64,000 nt of DNA from Actinomycetota bacterium (GCA_009699245.1 WLOQ01000005.1:62001-126000), one strand, 5' to 3'. Shown: positions 29,785 to 41,824, counted from the first letter of the stretch. The notes: generated from the sequence alone by a model not told the origin. Numbers and translations are program-made.

Positions 29785-31832
29785 CGCGTCTGCGACTTCC
29801 CGGGCGTGCACGATGCGGACTGCTCGTACCACTGGTTGAGCATCCGGCAGACGATCGGGGCCGCCGCCTCGGCACCGAAGCCACCCTCCTCGATCGTCGC
29901 CACGATCAGGATCGGCCGATCGGGATCCTGGACGAAGCCCACGAACCACGACTGGTCGGCCTTCGACTGGCGCTCGGCGGTCCCCGTCTTGCCGTAGACC
30001 GGGAGCCGACGCTGGTCCCAGTCGCGAAAGACGTCGGCCGAGGTGCCGTCGTCGCGGGTCGAGAGCTTCAGACCCTCAAGGATCGCCTGGCGGCTGCCGG
30101 CGTCGAGTGCGACCTTGCGTCCCGCCGACACCTGGATCCGCTGGAGTTCGCCGCCGGCGCTGTTCTCGACCGCAAGGCCGACATGCGGGCGCACGATGCG
30201 TCCGCCGTTGGCGAGCGCCGAGTACGCGACCGCCATCTGCAGCGGGGACACCTGCACGTCGCCCTGGCCGACGGCGAGGTTGACGTTGTCGCCGACCGAC
30301 CACGGGCGCATGTCGGAGATGCCGCACGAGGGCTTGCCCGTGCGCTTGCGGCAGGCGGCCTCCGCCTTCCCCACGCGCATCCGCCACGCCCGGTCGGGAA
30401 CGGTGCCGGCGCCCTCGCCGGTCAGGTCCACGCCGGTCGGGCGACCGAGCCCGAGGCGCCGCGCCCAGCCCTGGAGCACCTGCCCCGGCAGGGCGTTGAG
30501 CCGCGCGCCGAGCCGATAGAAGAAGACGTCCGACGACACCTGGAGCGCTCGCGGCAGCGCGATCGGCCCGTAGGCCTCCTTCTTGGGATTCGTGAAGTCG
30601 CGGTCCGCGATCGTGATGAAGCCCTCGTCGTTGACCTTTGTAGAAGGTGTGATGAGCTGCTTGTCGAGCGCGGCGAAGGCCGTGATCGGCTTGAAGATCG
30701 AGCCGCTCGGATAGAAGCCCGCGATCGCGCGGTTGAGGCGTGGCGCGCTGGCCTTCTCCCCGAAGAGGGCGTCGTAGCGCTCCTGCGAGATCGGAGCCGC
30801 GAGGACGGATGGGTCGAAGGTCGGGGCCGATCCCATCGCGAGGATCTGACCGTTGCGCGGGTCGATCGCGACGAAGGCCCCGGCTGTCCCCGTGCCACCG
30901 GCGATGGTCCGCGCGAGCCACTTCTCACCCGACTGCTGCAGCGGCAGATCCAGCGTCGTGCGCAGCGACAGCCCGGACTGCGGCGCACGCGCCACACGCT
31001 GGCTCTTGGGGCGCCCCGCCGCGTCGACGGTGATGCTCTGCACGCCGGCCGTGCCGCGCAGGTACTGGTCGTACGTGCGCTCGATGCCCTCCTGTCCGAC
31101 GATCGTCCCCGGGCGGACGCCGCGGAAGGCGTCGGTGCCGAGCTCCTTCGCGCTGACCTCGCCGGTCGTGCCGACGAGCTGCGCCGCCGTCGACCCTTCG
31201 GGATACCGACGCAGGTAGACCTGCTCGACCGAGATACCCGGGAAGCTGCGGCGGTTCTCGAGCAGGTAGTCGCGCTTGGACGCGGGGACGTCGACCTTGA
31301 GCCGCACGTTGGCGTAGGGCAGCGCGGCGAGCTGCTGGACCACCCGCTCGTTGAGCGTCGCCGCCGGAATGCCGAGGACGCGCGCCAGGGCGTCGAAGCG
31401 CAGGCGCAGCTCGTCGGTCGCCGGCGCAGGGATCGGGACGAGTGGGCCGCGGCTCCCCTCCGGCCGCAGTGCGCGCAGCCCCATCTGGCGCCCCCACTCC
31501 GCGGCTGCGGCGCGCTGCTGCTGCGGCAGACGCCGTGGATCGAGCTGGACGACCGTCGCGACGCGATTCTCGACGAGCGTCGTCCCGTTGCGGTCGACGA
31601 CGTTGCCGCGCGCCGCGGGGAGCACCATCGTCCGCACTCGGTTCCCCAGGGCCTGTTGCCGGTAGTCGTCGCCGGTGAGGATCTGCAGGAACCAGAGCCG
31701 CAGGAAGAGCACGGCGAAGAGCGCCAGCGCGATGATCCCGAGCACGGCGACGCGGATCGGCAGGCCGGGCGACGCCTGCGCGGGGCCGCCCCCGCTCCCG
31801 ATCCCACGCCGCGTGTCGAGCGATTCGAACAT
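29781..31832 (-). CDS. mrdA: Penicillin-binding protein 2 (transpeptidase)
   Basis: 683 residues. A single N-terminal membrane helix (VAVLGIIALALFAVLFLRLW) is followed by a pedestal domain and a transpeptidase domain with SIFK (catalytic Ser near residue 378), SSD in the SxN position as in other PBP2 proteins, and KTGTAE near residue 614. It crosslinks peptidoglycan for elongation. It shares one base with the mreD stop and overlaps rodA by four bases. Confidence 0.95.
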   Translation of the reverse strand: MFESLDTRRGIGSGGGPAQASPGLPIRVAVLGIIALALFAVLFLRLWFLQILTGDDYRQQALGNRVRTMVLPAARGNVVDRNGTTLVENRVATVVQLDPRRLPQQQRAAAAEWGRQMGLRALRPEGSRGPLVPIPAPATDELRLRFDALARVLGIPAATLNERVVQQLAALPYANVRLKVDVPASKRDYLLENRRSFPGISVEQVYLRRYPEGSTAAQLVGTTGEVSAKELGTDAFRGVRPGTIVGQEGIERTYDQYLRGTAGVQSITVDAAGRPKSQRVARAPQSGLSLRTTLDLPLQQSGEKWLARTIAGGTGTAGAFVAIDPRNGQILAMGSAPTFDPSVLAAPISQERYDALFGEKASAPRLNRAIAGFYPSGSIFKPITAFAALDKQLITPSTKVNDEGFITIADRDFTNPKKEAYGPIALPRALQVSSDVFFYRLGARLNALPGQVLQGWARRLGLGRPTGVDLTGEGAGTVPDRAWRMRVGKAEAACRKRTGKPSCGISDMRPWSVGDNVNLAVGQGDVQVSPLQMAVAYSALANGGRIVRPHVGLAVENSAGGELQRIQVSAGRKVALDAGSRQAILEGLKLSTRDDGTSADVFRDWDQRRLPVYGKTGTAERQSKADQSWFVGFVQDPDRPILIVATIEEGGFGAEAAAPIVCRMLNQWYEQSASCTPGKSQTR

Positions 31833-32401
31833 CAGGGGCGCGAAAGCGGGGAGAGCCCGCCGGTCGTGTAGGCCCGGCGCCGACGGCGCCGCGGGTCTTC
31901 AGGGAGTGCGCGGCTGAGCCAGCGGCGCACGACGCCGTGCACGGGGATGGCGACGGCGGCGTTCAGCAGGATCGTGACGACGATCTCCCCGAGCAGGTCG
32001 AAGCCGACGGGCGCGTCCCGGCCGAGCAGAAAGCTCATGACCGAGAAGCCGATCTCGGCGCCCGCGGTCGCGGCGGCAGCGACCGCCACCGGCACGACGG
32101 CGGACTGCGGATCGCGCAGTTCGCGCAGGCGTCCGGCGGCATATCCGAGCGCGAGGAAGAGGAGCGCGGTCATCCCGACCGGCTGCACGAGCGCGAGGTC
32201 GAGGAAGAGGCCGACGCCGAAGCCGAAGACGGCTCCGGCGAGCGATCCGCAGAGCAGCCCCGCGAAGGCGACGACGATCGGCGTGAGGTCGACGTGCGCC
32301 CCGAAGATCGTCACCTGGGAGATCGCCGCGATCTGGACGATGACGCACGCACCGCCGAGGAGGATCATGCGCCACGCGAGCTGCCGAACGTCGAGGATCA
32401 T
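31832..32401 (-). CDS. mreD: Rod shape-determining membrane protein MreD
   Basis: 189 residues from ATG 32401, overlapping the mreC stop by four bases. About five membrane helices are visible, with VDLTPIVVAFAGLLCGSLAGAVFGFGVG and FLDLALVQPVGMTALLFLALGYAAG typical of MreD. It links MreC to the elongation machinery. The product ends in an Arg-rich cytoplasmic tail. Confidence 0.92.
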   Translation of the reverse strand: MILDVRQLAWRMILLGGACVIVQIAAISQVTIFGAHVDLTPIVVAFAGLLCGSLAGAVFGFGVGLFLDLALVQPVGMTALLFLALGYAAGRLRELRDPQSAVVPVAVAAAATAGAEIGFSVMSFLLGRDAPVGFDLLGEIVVTILLNAAVAIPVHGVVRRWLSRALPEDPRRRRRRAYTTGGLSPLSRP

Positions 32402-33267
32402 GGCCGGTTGCCGTTCACCCGCTGCGTGAGGACCTGGACGATCTCGAGGCGGCGCAGATCGGCGAACGGACGCACGTGCACCTTCTGGCTGTCCGTCCCG
32501 GGGTCCTCGACCCGCGTGACGCGGCCGATGGGGATGCCCGGCGGATACGCGGAGAGCAGGCGGTCGGACGTCGACATCGTGCCGGCTGTGACGATGTTCA
32601 TGCCGCGCTCGAGGCGATCGCGGCGCGTCGTGTAGTCGAGGAGAAGATCGTCGGATCCGGCAGCCGCGACCTGAATCACGCCGGGGACGCCCGTCGTGCT
32701 CGTGCGCGCCGGCACGGCGATCTCGGGGTCGGTGACGAGCGTGACGACCGCCGAGTTGGCTGCGGCTGTCGTGACCTGCCCGATCAGCCCGTCGCCCGTC
32801 ACCACCGGCTGGCCCACGCGGATGCCGGCCCCGGTGCCCTTGTCGATGAAGATCCGCGAGTACCACACCGTCGGCGACTGCCCGATGACACGAGCCGCTA
32901 CGGGCGCCGCGGCCGCGAGGCCGACAGCCTGATCGAGCGCGAGGAGCTTGCGCAGTTCCTGGTTCTGCCGCACGGCGTCCGTGCCCGAGATCGCCTGCCT
33001 GCGCAGCGCGGCGTTCTCTCTGCGCAGATCCTGCACATCGCCCTTGGCGCGGAACGTATCGCCCACCCACCCGGCGAGGTCGCGCACGGGCTTCAGCGCC
33101 CGGCTCGCACCCTCCTGGATCGGGGACAAGACGGTCATCACCCCACGCTGGACACCGTGCAGCCCGCCGCTGGACGACTCACCGAAGTAGACGGTGAGCA
33201 GCACCAGGGCCGAGGCCACCAGCAACGCGAGGGTTACCCGCCGGCGTCGGAGCGACCTGTCGAGCAC
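32398..33267 (-). CDS. mreC: Rod shape-determining protein MreC
   Basis: 289 residues with a GTG start. One N-terminal membrane helix (VTLALLVASALVLLTVYFG) is followed by a coiled-coil region (DVQDLRRENAALRRQA) and the two beta domains (RVIGQSPTVWYSRIFIDKGTGAGI, GDGLIGQV, LLSAYPPGIPIGRV). MreC is the extracytoplasmic scaffold of the elongasome. It sits between mreB and mreD. Confidence 0.95.
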   Translation of the reverse strand: MLDRSLRRRRVTLALLVASALVLLTVYFGESSSGGLHGVQRGVMTVLSPIQEGASRALKPVRDLAGWVGDTFRAKGDVQDLRRENAALRRQAISGTDAVRQNQELRKLLALDQAVGLAAAAPVAARVIGQSPTVWYSRIFIDKGTGAGIRVGQPVVTGDGLIGQVTTAAANSAVVTLVTDPEIAVPARTSTTGVPGVIQVAAAGSDDLLLDYTTRRDRLERGMNIVTAGTMSTSDRLLSAYPPGIPIGRVTRVEDPGTDSQKVHVRPFADLRRLEIVQVLTQRVNGNRP

Positions 33268-33318
33268 GTCGGAAGGCTGTTAGTGGAATGCGTCATCGGA
33301 TCGCGCCGGGCGGCCACG

Positions 33319-34461
<1,143 letters not shown>

Positions 34462-35070
34462 TCAGAAGCCGCGCACGAGGCCTTGCACGAGGCCTCGCAG
34501 TGCGGGCACGGGGAGTCCGACCACGTTGAGGTAGTCGCCCTCGATGCACTCGACGAGCACGGCGCCGAGGCCTTGGATGGCATACCCGCCCGCGCGCCCC
34601 GCCCACTCCTGCGTCTCGACGTAGGCCTCGATCTGGCCTGCGCTGAGCGCCGCGAAGGTCACGCGCGTGCGCTGCGTGCGCTCGCGCAGCACCCCATCCG
34701 GTGCGGCGATCGCGAGCGCGCCGAGCACCTCATGGGTCCTGCCGGCCAGCGCCCCCAGGATCCGCTGCGCGTCGGCGGCGTCTTGCGGCTTGCCGTACAC
34801 GACACCGTCGAGTGCGACGACCGTGTCGCACGCGAGGACCACGGCAGACGCGTCGTGCGTCGGATGGAGCGCGGCGCGCGCGGCCTGCGCCTTGCGCCGC
34901 GCGTTCTCCTGCGCCACGGCGGCGGGCTCCCCCGCCTCGAGCTCGGCGACGTGCGTCGGGCGCACGTCGAAGGCGATCCCGAGCTGCTGAAGGATCGCCC
35001 GGCGCTGCGGGCTGGCGGACGCGAGGACGAGCGTCGACGCGTCCGACCAGACCAGCGGCGTCGTACTCAG
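34462..35070 (-). CDS. maf: Maf-like nucleotide pyrophosphatase, apparent CTG start
   Basis: 202 residues if started at CTG 35070. Maf proteins begin with (V/I)LASASPRR, and this frame encodes [21 protein letters not shown] upstream of the first ATG/GTG/TTG candidate (GTG 34965). Starting at the GTG would delete that catalytic N-terminus. Between the upstream gene and the motif the frame has no ATG, GTG or TTG; CTG 35070 overlaps the ndk stop (CTGA), the usual coupling geometry. Later motifs are [11 protein letters not shown] (catalytic Asp region) and [26 protein letters not shown]. The family hydrolyses non-canonical or pyrimidine nucleoside triphosphates. Confidence 0.87.
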   Translation of the reverse strand: MSTTPLVWSDASTLVLASASPQRRAILQQLGIAFDVRPTHVAELEAGEPAAVAQENARRKAQAARAALHPTHDASAVVLACDTVVALDGVVYGKPQDAADAQRILGALAGRTHEVLGALAIAAPDGVLRERTQRTRVTFAALSAGQIEAYVETQEWAGRAGGYAIQGLGAVLVECIEGDYLNVVGLPVPALRGLVQGLVRGF

Positions 35071-35477
35071 GCGCCCAGCTCCGGGAAGAAGAGGGCTGCC
35101 TCGCGGGCTGCCGACTCGTTCGAATCGCTGCCGTGAACCATGTTGCGACCGACTTCGACGGCGTAGTCGCCGCGGATCGAGCCGGTGGCGGCCTCGAGCG
35201 GGTTCGTCGCGCCGATCACCTGACGCGCGGCGACGACGGCCTCGTGGCCCTCGAGCACCATGGCGACCAGCGGTCCGCTGGTGATGAAGTCGACGAGCTC
35301 ACCGAAGAAGGGGCGCTCGGCATGCTCGGCGTAGTGCTGCTCGGCGAGCGCACGGTCGGCGGTCATGTGCTTGAGCGCGACGAGCTTGAGGCCCTTGCGC
35401 TCGAAGCGGGCGATGATCTCACCGGTGAGATTGCGTGCGAACGCATCCGGCTTGACCAGGATGAGGGTCCGGTCCAT
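35067..35477 (-). CDS. ndk: Nucleoside diphosphate kinase
   Basis: 136 residues, the normal size. [20 protein letters not shown] starts it, the phosphohistidine sits in [12 protein letters not shown], and the AAREAALFF tail matches. It equalises NTP pools. It overlaps the apparent maf start by three or four bases, so the pair probably works as a nucleotide-pool unit. Confidence 0.97.
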   Translation of the reverse strand: MDRTLILVKPDAFARNLTGEIIARFERKGLKLVALKHMTADRALAEQHYAEHAERPFFGELVDFITSGPLVAMVLEGHEAVVAARQVIGATNPLEAATGSIRGDYAVEVGRNMVHGSDSNESAAREAALFFPELGA

Positions 35478-35498
35478 GGGGTCTTTCCGTTCGGGGGA

Positions 35499-36137
35499 TC
35501 AGTACTGCGTCTCGGGCGACCGGGGGTCCGGCTCGCCTCCGCGCCCGTCATCGTACGGCCCGGGCGTGAACGGGTCGTCCTGACCCGGGAAGCCCTCGTT
35601 GACGGCGTCAACGGTCAGGGGCTGCTCGTTGGTGACGCTCCGCCGGCGCCGCGGTGGCGCGGCGGGCTCGGCGTACTGGGTCACGCCGGGAATCTCCGCC
35701 TCGCAATACGGGCAGACGAACCAGTCGGGGTCGAGCGGCCGCGCGCAGGCGCCGCAGCGGTCGCGCAGCTTCTGCAGACAGTGCGGGCAGCGCAGGAAGT
35801 CCGGTCCGGCGACGTGCTCGCAGTGCGGACAGAGCTGATGATCGCTGGAACGCAGCCGCGCCTCGGCGGCCTGCATCTCGAGGTCCCGCTCACGCACATC
35901 TTCGAGAAACTCAGGCGGGCGCACGATGAGGTAGATCATTGTCCCGAGAAAGGGGAAGATCACCGCTGCGAGGACGGCCGACGCGATCACCAGCGGGTCG
36001 GCGATCCGCCGCCGGGCGTCGGTGAAGGTGAACCAGACGAGGGCCAGCCAGATCACCGCGACGGCGAGGGCGCCAAGGCCCACGGCGGTGCTCAGGGTGC
36101 CGTTGTCGATCCCGAAGATGGCGAAGGTGGGAGTCAT
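35499..36137 (-). CDS. Membrane protein with double zinc ribbon
   Basis: 212 residues. Two membrane helices (about 15-38 and 48-72) are followed by a short charged helix and two zinc-ribbon modules with paired cysteines at 103/106, 117/120, 128/131 and 142/145 (CPHC, CPHC, CGAC, CPYC). A disordered Arg/Pro/Asp-rich tail ends the protein. DZANK-type zinc ribbons are usually protein-protein binding modules. No function can be assigned. It lies 21 bases upstream of ndk. Confidence 0.85.
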   Translation of the reverse strand: MTPTFAIFGIDNGTLSTAVGLGALAVAVIWLALVWFTFTDARRRIADPLVIASAVLAAVIFPFLGTMIYLIVRPPEFLEDVRERDLEMQAAEARLRSSDHQLCPHCEHVAGPDFLRCPHCLQKLRDRCGACARPLDPDWFVCPYCEAEIPGVTQYAEPAAPPRRRRSVTNEQPLTVDAVNEGFPGQDDPFTPGPYDDGRGGEPDPRSPETQY

Positions 36138-36213
36138 GGCAGCTCGGGGAGAGAGTAGGTCACGGTGTGGTTCGGCGCCATTCGGACATGCCCTGCCCGC
36201 GATGATCCGAGAC

Positions 36214-36336
36214 CTAGAGAATTGTGCGACCCGCGACGTACCCGACGGCGAAGAAGAGCAGGATCACGAGCGCCACGACGAGTGCGACCGCGAGCACCAT
36301 CGCGAGGACCGAGGGGCCGTGACGGTCGGGCCTCAC
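36214..36336 (-). CDS. 40-residue single-pass membrane protein
   Basis: Below common gene-calling length limits. The GTG at 36336 overlaps the folC stop by four bases (GTGA). The product is a short polar head (RPDRHGPS), a continuous hydrophobic span (SVLAMVLAVALVVALVILLF) and a short tail (GYVAGRTIL), stopping at TAG 36214. The overlap and coherent membrane span argue for a real translated gene coupled to folC. It has no recognisable family. Confidence 0.6.
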   Translation of the reverse strand: MRPDRHGPSVLAMVLAVALVVALVILLFFAVGYVAGRTIL

Positions 36337-37610
36337 AGCGTCGACCCCGGTGCCCCGATCGGCCGCAGCAGATCGGCGAGCAGATAGAGGGAGCCGGCCG
36401 CCACGGCGATGCCGTCCGGGCCCGCGAGGTCACGGGCCGCTGCGAGCGCCGCGTGCGGCTCGGGCACGACCAGCGGCTCACCCTCCCACCCCACCTGACG
36501 TGCGAGCGACGCGAGCGTCGAGGGGGACAGGGCGCGGGGCGTCGTCGCCGCGGTGAGCACGAGCCCGGCTGCCTGCGGCGTGAGCTCGCGCAGCATGGTG
36601 GCGGCGTCCTTGTCCTCCAGGATCGACAGGCACAGGACGATCGGGCGGCCGTCCGCGACGGCGGCGAGCGCCTGCGCCAGATGGTGGGCGCCATCCGCGT
36701 TGTGGGCGCCGTCGATGATCGTCAGCGGCGCTTGGTCGATGACCTCGAAGCGTCCCGGGACGGTCGTGTGGGCGGCGACGAACGCGACGGCGGCGGGATC
36801 GAGGTCGCCGAGCAGCGCTGCTGCCGCGGCCCGCGCGACGGCGAGATTGTGGCGCTGATAGGGCACCGCGCCCGGAATGCTCGGCAGGTCATCGGTCGTC
36901 GCGGTGATCAGCTGCGCGCCGCGCCCGGCGCAGACCTCCTGCGCGACGGCGACAGCGTCCGGGTGGAGCTCCGGCCCGACGACGAGCGTCGAGCCCGCAC
37001 GGACCACATCGACCTTCTCGGCGGCGATGTCGGCGATCGTCGGACCGAGCCAGCGCGTGTGCTCGAGCGAGATGTTCGTGAGCACCGCGACCTCCGACGG
37101 CAGAACATTGGTCGCGTCGAAGCGTCCCCCGAGCCCAGCCTCCACGACGGCCACATCCACCTGCGCCCGTGCGAGCTCGTCGTATGCCGCCGCGGTGAGG
37201 GCCTCGAACTGGGTCACGACCTGCCCATCGGGCAGCGTGCGGTTGACCGCGGCGGCGGCGCGGGCCGCGCGGCGCATGGCCTCGGCGAAGTCCTGCGCCG
37301 GGACGTCCTCCCCATCGACCCGCACGCGCTCGTTGAACGCTACGAGATGCGGGGAGAGGTAGGCGCCGCAGCGCAGCCCGTGGCGCTGCAGGATCGCCGC
37401 GATCATCCGCACCGTCGAGGACTTGCCGTTCGATCCGACGACGTGGATCGACCGGAATCGCTCCTGCGGCGCGTCGAGAGCGGTCATCAGGCGCCGCATG
37501 CGCTCGAGCCCGAAGGTCATGCCGAAGAGCTCGAGGGAGCGCAGCCAGTCCTCGGCGTCCGCGAGCGTCCAGAGGCGGTCGGTCGACGGCTGTGGGACGG
37601 AAGCGGTCAT
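36333..37610 (-). CDS. folC: Folylpolyglutamate/dihydrofolate synthase
   Basis: 425 residues. The Mur-ligase-type ATP loop is VVGSNGKSSTVRMIAAIL, followed by GAYLSPHLVAFNERVRVDGE, VVEAGLGGRFDATNVL and ISLEHTRWLG, then the C-terminal domain with IIDGAHNADGAHHL. It adds glutamate to folates. It lies 18 bases after valS, a common gene order. Confidence 0.95.
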   Translation of the reverse strand: MTASVPQPSTDRLWTLADAEDWLRSLELFGMTFGLERMRRLMTALDAPQERFRSIHVVGSNGKSSTVRMIAAILQRHGLRCGAYLSPHLVAFNERVRVDGEDVPAQDFAEAMRRAARAAAAVNRTLPDGQVVTQFEALTAAAYDELARAQVDVAVVEAGLGGRFDATNVLPSEVAVLTNISLEHTRWLGPTIADIAAEKVDVVRAGSTLVVGPELHPDAVAVAQEVCAGRGAQLITATTDDLPSIPGAVPYQRHNLAVARAAAAALLGDLDPAAVAFVAAHTTVPGRFEVIDQAPLTIIDGAHNADGAHHLAQALAAVADGRPIVLCLSILEDKDAATMLRELTPQAAGLVLTAATTPRALSPSTLASLARQVGWEGEPLVVPEPHAALAAARDLAGPDGIAVAAGSLYLLADLLRPIGAPGSTL

Positions 37611-37627
37611 GGGCGGCAGCCGGCGGG

Positions 37628-40174
37628 TCAGAGCGCGTCGAGCTCGGCCCGCAGACGCGCGAGCTTCTCACGCTCGGCGGCCACGAGCTCCGCAGGAGCC
37701 TTGGCGGTGAAGCCGTCGTTTGCGAGGCGACTTTCGGCGCGCGCGATCTCCCCACGCAGCTCCTCGGCGCGCGCCTCGCGCTTGCGCAGCTCGGCCTGCG
37801 GATCGACCGCCCCCGATGCCAGCAGGACGATCGTCCCGCCGGGAACGGGGACGGAGGCTGCGTCCTCGCCACCCGCGGCGGCGTCCAAATCGAGCCGCGC
37901 GAGGCGCGCGACGAGCGCTGTCGTGTCCTCGTAGCCCGCGGCTTCCAGACGCGCTGGGAGCGGCGTTCCGGGTGCGACACCGGCACCGTTGCGCCACGAC
38001 CGCACCGCGGTGACGGCGGCGATGACGTCGCCGATGCGCGCCTCGGCCTCATCGTCGAGCGCACCTGCGTCGACCGGGTCGATGACGGTCCCCGCGAGCA
38101 GCCCGGATGTTCCGGGCACGAGCGCCCAGAGGTCCTCCGTCACGAACGGGATGATCGGGTGCGCGAGCGCGAGCGTCCTGCGCAGGACGTGCAGGAGCGT
38201 GGCCGACAGGTCGGCGTCGAAGTCGCGGCCCTTGACGAGCTCGAGGTACCAGTCGCAGAGCTCGCCGTAGACGAAGTCGTAGAGCCCCAGCGCGGCCTTC
38301 GCGAAGTCGAACTCCTCGATCCGACGGGTCGTCTCGAGCTCAGCTCGGGCGAGGCGCGAGAGGATCCAGCGATCCTCCGGGGTGGTCGGCCGCGGCGCGT
38401 CACCGGCGTCGGGCTGCACGTTGAGGAGCACGAAGCGCGAAGCGTTGTAGAGCTTGTTCGCGAGCGCCTGCCCCTGCTCGACCTTCTCGGCCGAGTAGCG
38501 CACATCCTGCGTCGATGACATCGCAAGCAGCCCGAAGCGCACCGCATCCGCCCCGTGGCGCTCGATCTCCTCGAGCGGATCGATGCCGGTGCCGAGCGAC
38601 TTGCTCATCCGCCGCCCGTCGGGAGCCTGGATCACGGAGTGGACGTACACATCGCGGAACGGCACGTCGCCGGCGAAGCGCAGCCCCATCATCACCATGC
38701 GGGCGACCCAGAGGAAGAGGATGTCGCGGGCCGTCGAGAGCACGGCCGTCGGGTAGAAGGCGCGCAGCTCCGGCGTCTGCTGCGGCCAGCCGAGCGTGGC
38801 GAACGGCCAGAGCGCCGAGCTGAACCACGTGTCGAGGACGTCCTCGTCCTGCACCCAGCCGTCACCGTCGGGCGCCTGCGCGCCGACGTACGTCTCGTCG
38901 CCGCGGTACCAGACCGGGAGCTGGTGTCCCCACCAAAGCTGGCGGCTGATGCACCACGGGCGGATGTTCTCGAGCCAGTCGACGTAGCGGCGCGACTGGC
39001 TCTCCGGATGGATCCGCACGCGGCCGCCAGTGACCGCTTCGATCGCGGGGCCCGCGAGCTCGTCCATGCGCATGAACCACTGGAGCGAGATCAGCGGCTC
39101 GATGCGCTCCCCCGAGCGGTGCGAAAACGGCACGGTGTGCGTGTAGGGGTCCTCGGCGCGCAGCAGGCCCTGGCTGCGCAGCTCCTCGACGATCGCCCGC
39201 TGCGCCTCGGCGACCGGCAGGCCCTCCCACGCGCCGGCGAGCGCGTTCATCCGGCCATCCTCGCCGATGACGCTGAGCTCCTCAAGGCCGTGGCGGCGCC
39301 CGATCTCGAAGTCGTTGGGGTCGTGGGCGGGGGTGATCTTCAGACAGCCGGTGCCGAAGTCCGTCTTCACGTAGTCGTCGCCGATGATCGGCACTTCGCG
39401 CCCGGTGAGCGGCAGGACGACGCTCCCGCCGATGAGGTGCGCGTACCGCTCGTCCTGGGGATTGACGGCGACGGCGGTGTCGCCGAGCATCGTCTCGGGG
39501 CGGACCGTTGCGACGACGACCTCGCCGGAGCCGTCGGCGAGTGGATAGGCGATCGAGAAGAGCGTGTCGGTCAGCTCGCGGTCCTCGACCTCGAGATCGG
39601 AGATCGCAGAGCGGCTGCCCGGATCCCAGTTGACCATGTAGTGATCGCGGTAGATCAGGCCCTGTTCGTAGAGCTCGCAGAAGACCGTGACGACGGCCTC
39701 GTGGTAGCCGGCGTCGAGCGTGAAGCGCTCGCGCTCGTAGTCGCAGGACGCGCCGAGCCGCTTGAACTGCCCGATGATCGTGCCGCCGAACTCCGCGCGC
39801 CAGTCCCAGACGCGCTCGACGAAGGCCTCGCGCCCCAGCGCCTCGCGCGAGGTGCCCTCCTCGATCAGGCGCTTCTCGACCTGCTTCTGCGTGGCGATGC
39901 CCGCGTGGTCCGTGCCGAGCACCCACTCGGTCCGCAGGCCCCGCATCCGGTGATGGCGGATCAGGACGTCCTGGATTGAGCCGTTGAGCGCGTGCCCCAT
40001 GTGCAGTGCGCCCGTGACGTTCGGCGGCGGGATCGCGATCGAGTAGGCCTCGCCCGCACCCTCCGCCGAGCCGGAGAAGAGTCCCGACCCGAGCCACTGC
40101 TCCATGATGCGCGGCTCGACCTCACCCGGCTCATAGCGGGTCCTGGCGGCGAGCTGGGCTGCGGCGTCGGTCAT
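37628..40174 (-). CDS. valS: Valyl-tRNA synthetase
   Basis: 848 residues. Class I motifs are PPPNVTGALHMGHALNGSI (HMGH) and RRMSKSLGTGIDP. The editing-domain stretches are ATVRPETMLGDTAVAVNP and ITPAHDPNDFEIG, and the C-terminal coiled-coil arm ends the protein. WCISRQLWWGHQLPVWY and DVLDTWFSSALWPF are ValS-specific. It charges tRNA-Val. Confidence 0.97.
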   Translation of the reverse strand: MTDAAAQLAARTRYEPGEVEPRIMEQWLGSGLFSGSAEGAGEAYSIAIPPPNVTGALHMGHALNGSIQDVLIRHHRMRGLRTEWVLGTDHAGIATQKQVEKRLIEEGTSREALGREAFVERVWDWRAEFGGTIIGQFKRLGASCDYERERFTLDAGYHEAVVTVFCELYEQGLIYRDHYMVNWDPGSRSAISDLEVEDRELTDTLFSIAYPLADGSGEVVVATVRPETMLGDTAVAVNPQDERYAHLIGGSVVLPLTGREVPIIGDDYVKTDFGTGCLKITPAHDPNDFEIGRRHGLEELSVIGEDGRMNALAGAWEGLPVAEAQRAIVEELRSQGLLRAEDPYTHTVPFSHRSGERIEPLISLQWFMRMDELAGPAIEAVTGGRVRIHPESQSRRYVDWLENIRPWCISRQLWWGHQLPVWYRGDETYVGAQAPDGDGWVQDEDVLDTWFSSALWPFATLGWPQQTPELRAFYPTAVLSTARDILFLWVARMVMMGLRFAGDVPFRDVYVHSVIQAPDGRRMSKSLGTGIDPLEEIERHGADAVRFGLLAMSSTQDVRYSAEKVEQGQALANKLYNASRFVLLNVQPDAGDAPRPTTPEDRWILSRLARAELETTRRIEEFDFAKAALGLYDFVYGELCDWYLELVKGRDFDADLSATLLHVLRRTLALAHPIIPFVTEDLWALVPGTSGLLAGTVIDPVDAGALDDEAEARIGDVIAAVTAVRSWRNGAGVAPGTPLPARLEAAGYEDTTALVARLARLDLDAAAGGEDAASVPVPGGTIVLLASGAVDPQAELRKREARAEELRGEIARAESRLANDGFTAKAPAELVAAEREKLARLRAELDAL

Positions 40175-40220
40175 GCGCCGCGGAGTCTAGGGCGCGACCG
40201 CCCAAGCGACGCGTGCGGGC

Positions 40221-40502
40221 TCAGCCGCGGCGCGGCGGCTTCGACCGCAGCCCGGGGATGCGAAACGGCATTCCCGCATCGGCCAGGTCGCGCCCGAGCG
40301 AGAGCGGATCAAGTCGCCGCGCGATGTCGACGATGTCGCGCCGCGCGCGGTAGTCCATACGGTTCGGAAACCCGCGCGAGGAGCGCAGGATCGCGGCGAC
40401 GCGGCGGCGGTCCTGCTCCTCGAGGCGCTGCCAATGGTCGTAGAGGACCCGCAGCGCAGCGAGGACGAGGATCCAGGGGACGGCGCGCAGGCCACGGAAC
40501 AT
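40221..40502 (-). CDS. Small basic hypothetical protein, 93 residues
   Basis: Starts at ATG 40502 (MFRGLRAVPWILVLAALRVL), eleven bases after the clpX stop; the longer frame to 40619 lies within clpX and is Arg-rich noise. One hydrophobic N-terminal segment is followed by a positively charged soluble part (EEQDRRRVAAILRSSRG). No family is recognised. It lies between clpX and valS on the same strand and is probably cotranscribed with them. Confidence 0.65.
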   Translation of the reverse strand: MFRGLRAVPWILVLAALRVLYDHWQRLEEQDRRRVAAILRSSRGFPNRMDYRARRDIVDIARRLDPLSLGRDLADAGMPFRIPGLRSKPPRRG

Positions 40503-40513
40503 CCCGCCCCGCC

Positions 40514-41791
<1,278 letters not shown>

Positions 41792-41824
41792 TGCGTTGCC
41801 TCCCGGGAGCGGCGCGCCTTCGCC

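Noticed and set aside
31832-33070. A 412-residue MreD
   Set aside because: The upstream half is a shadow of mreC; ATG 32401 overlaps the mreC stop and gives a normal MreD.
34462-34965. Maf started at GTG 34965 (167 residues)
   Set aside because: It would remove the ASASP-type N-terminal catalytic motif that is encoded in frame upstream.
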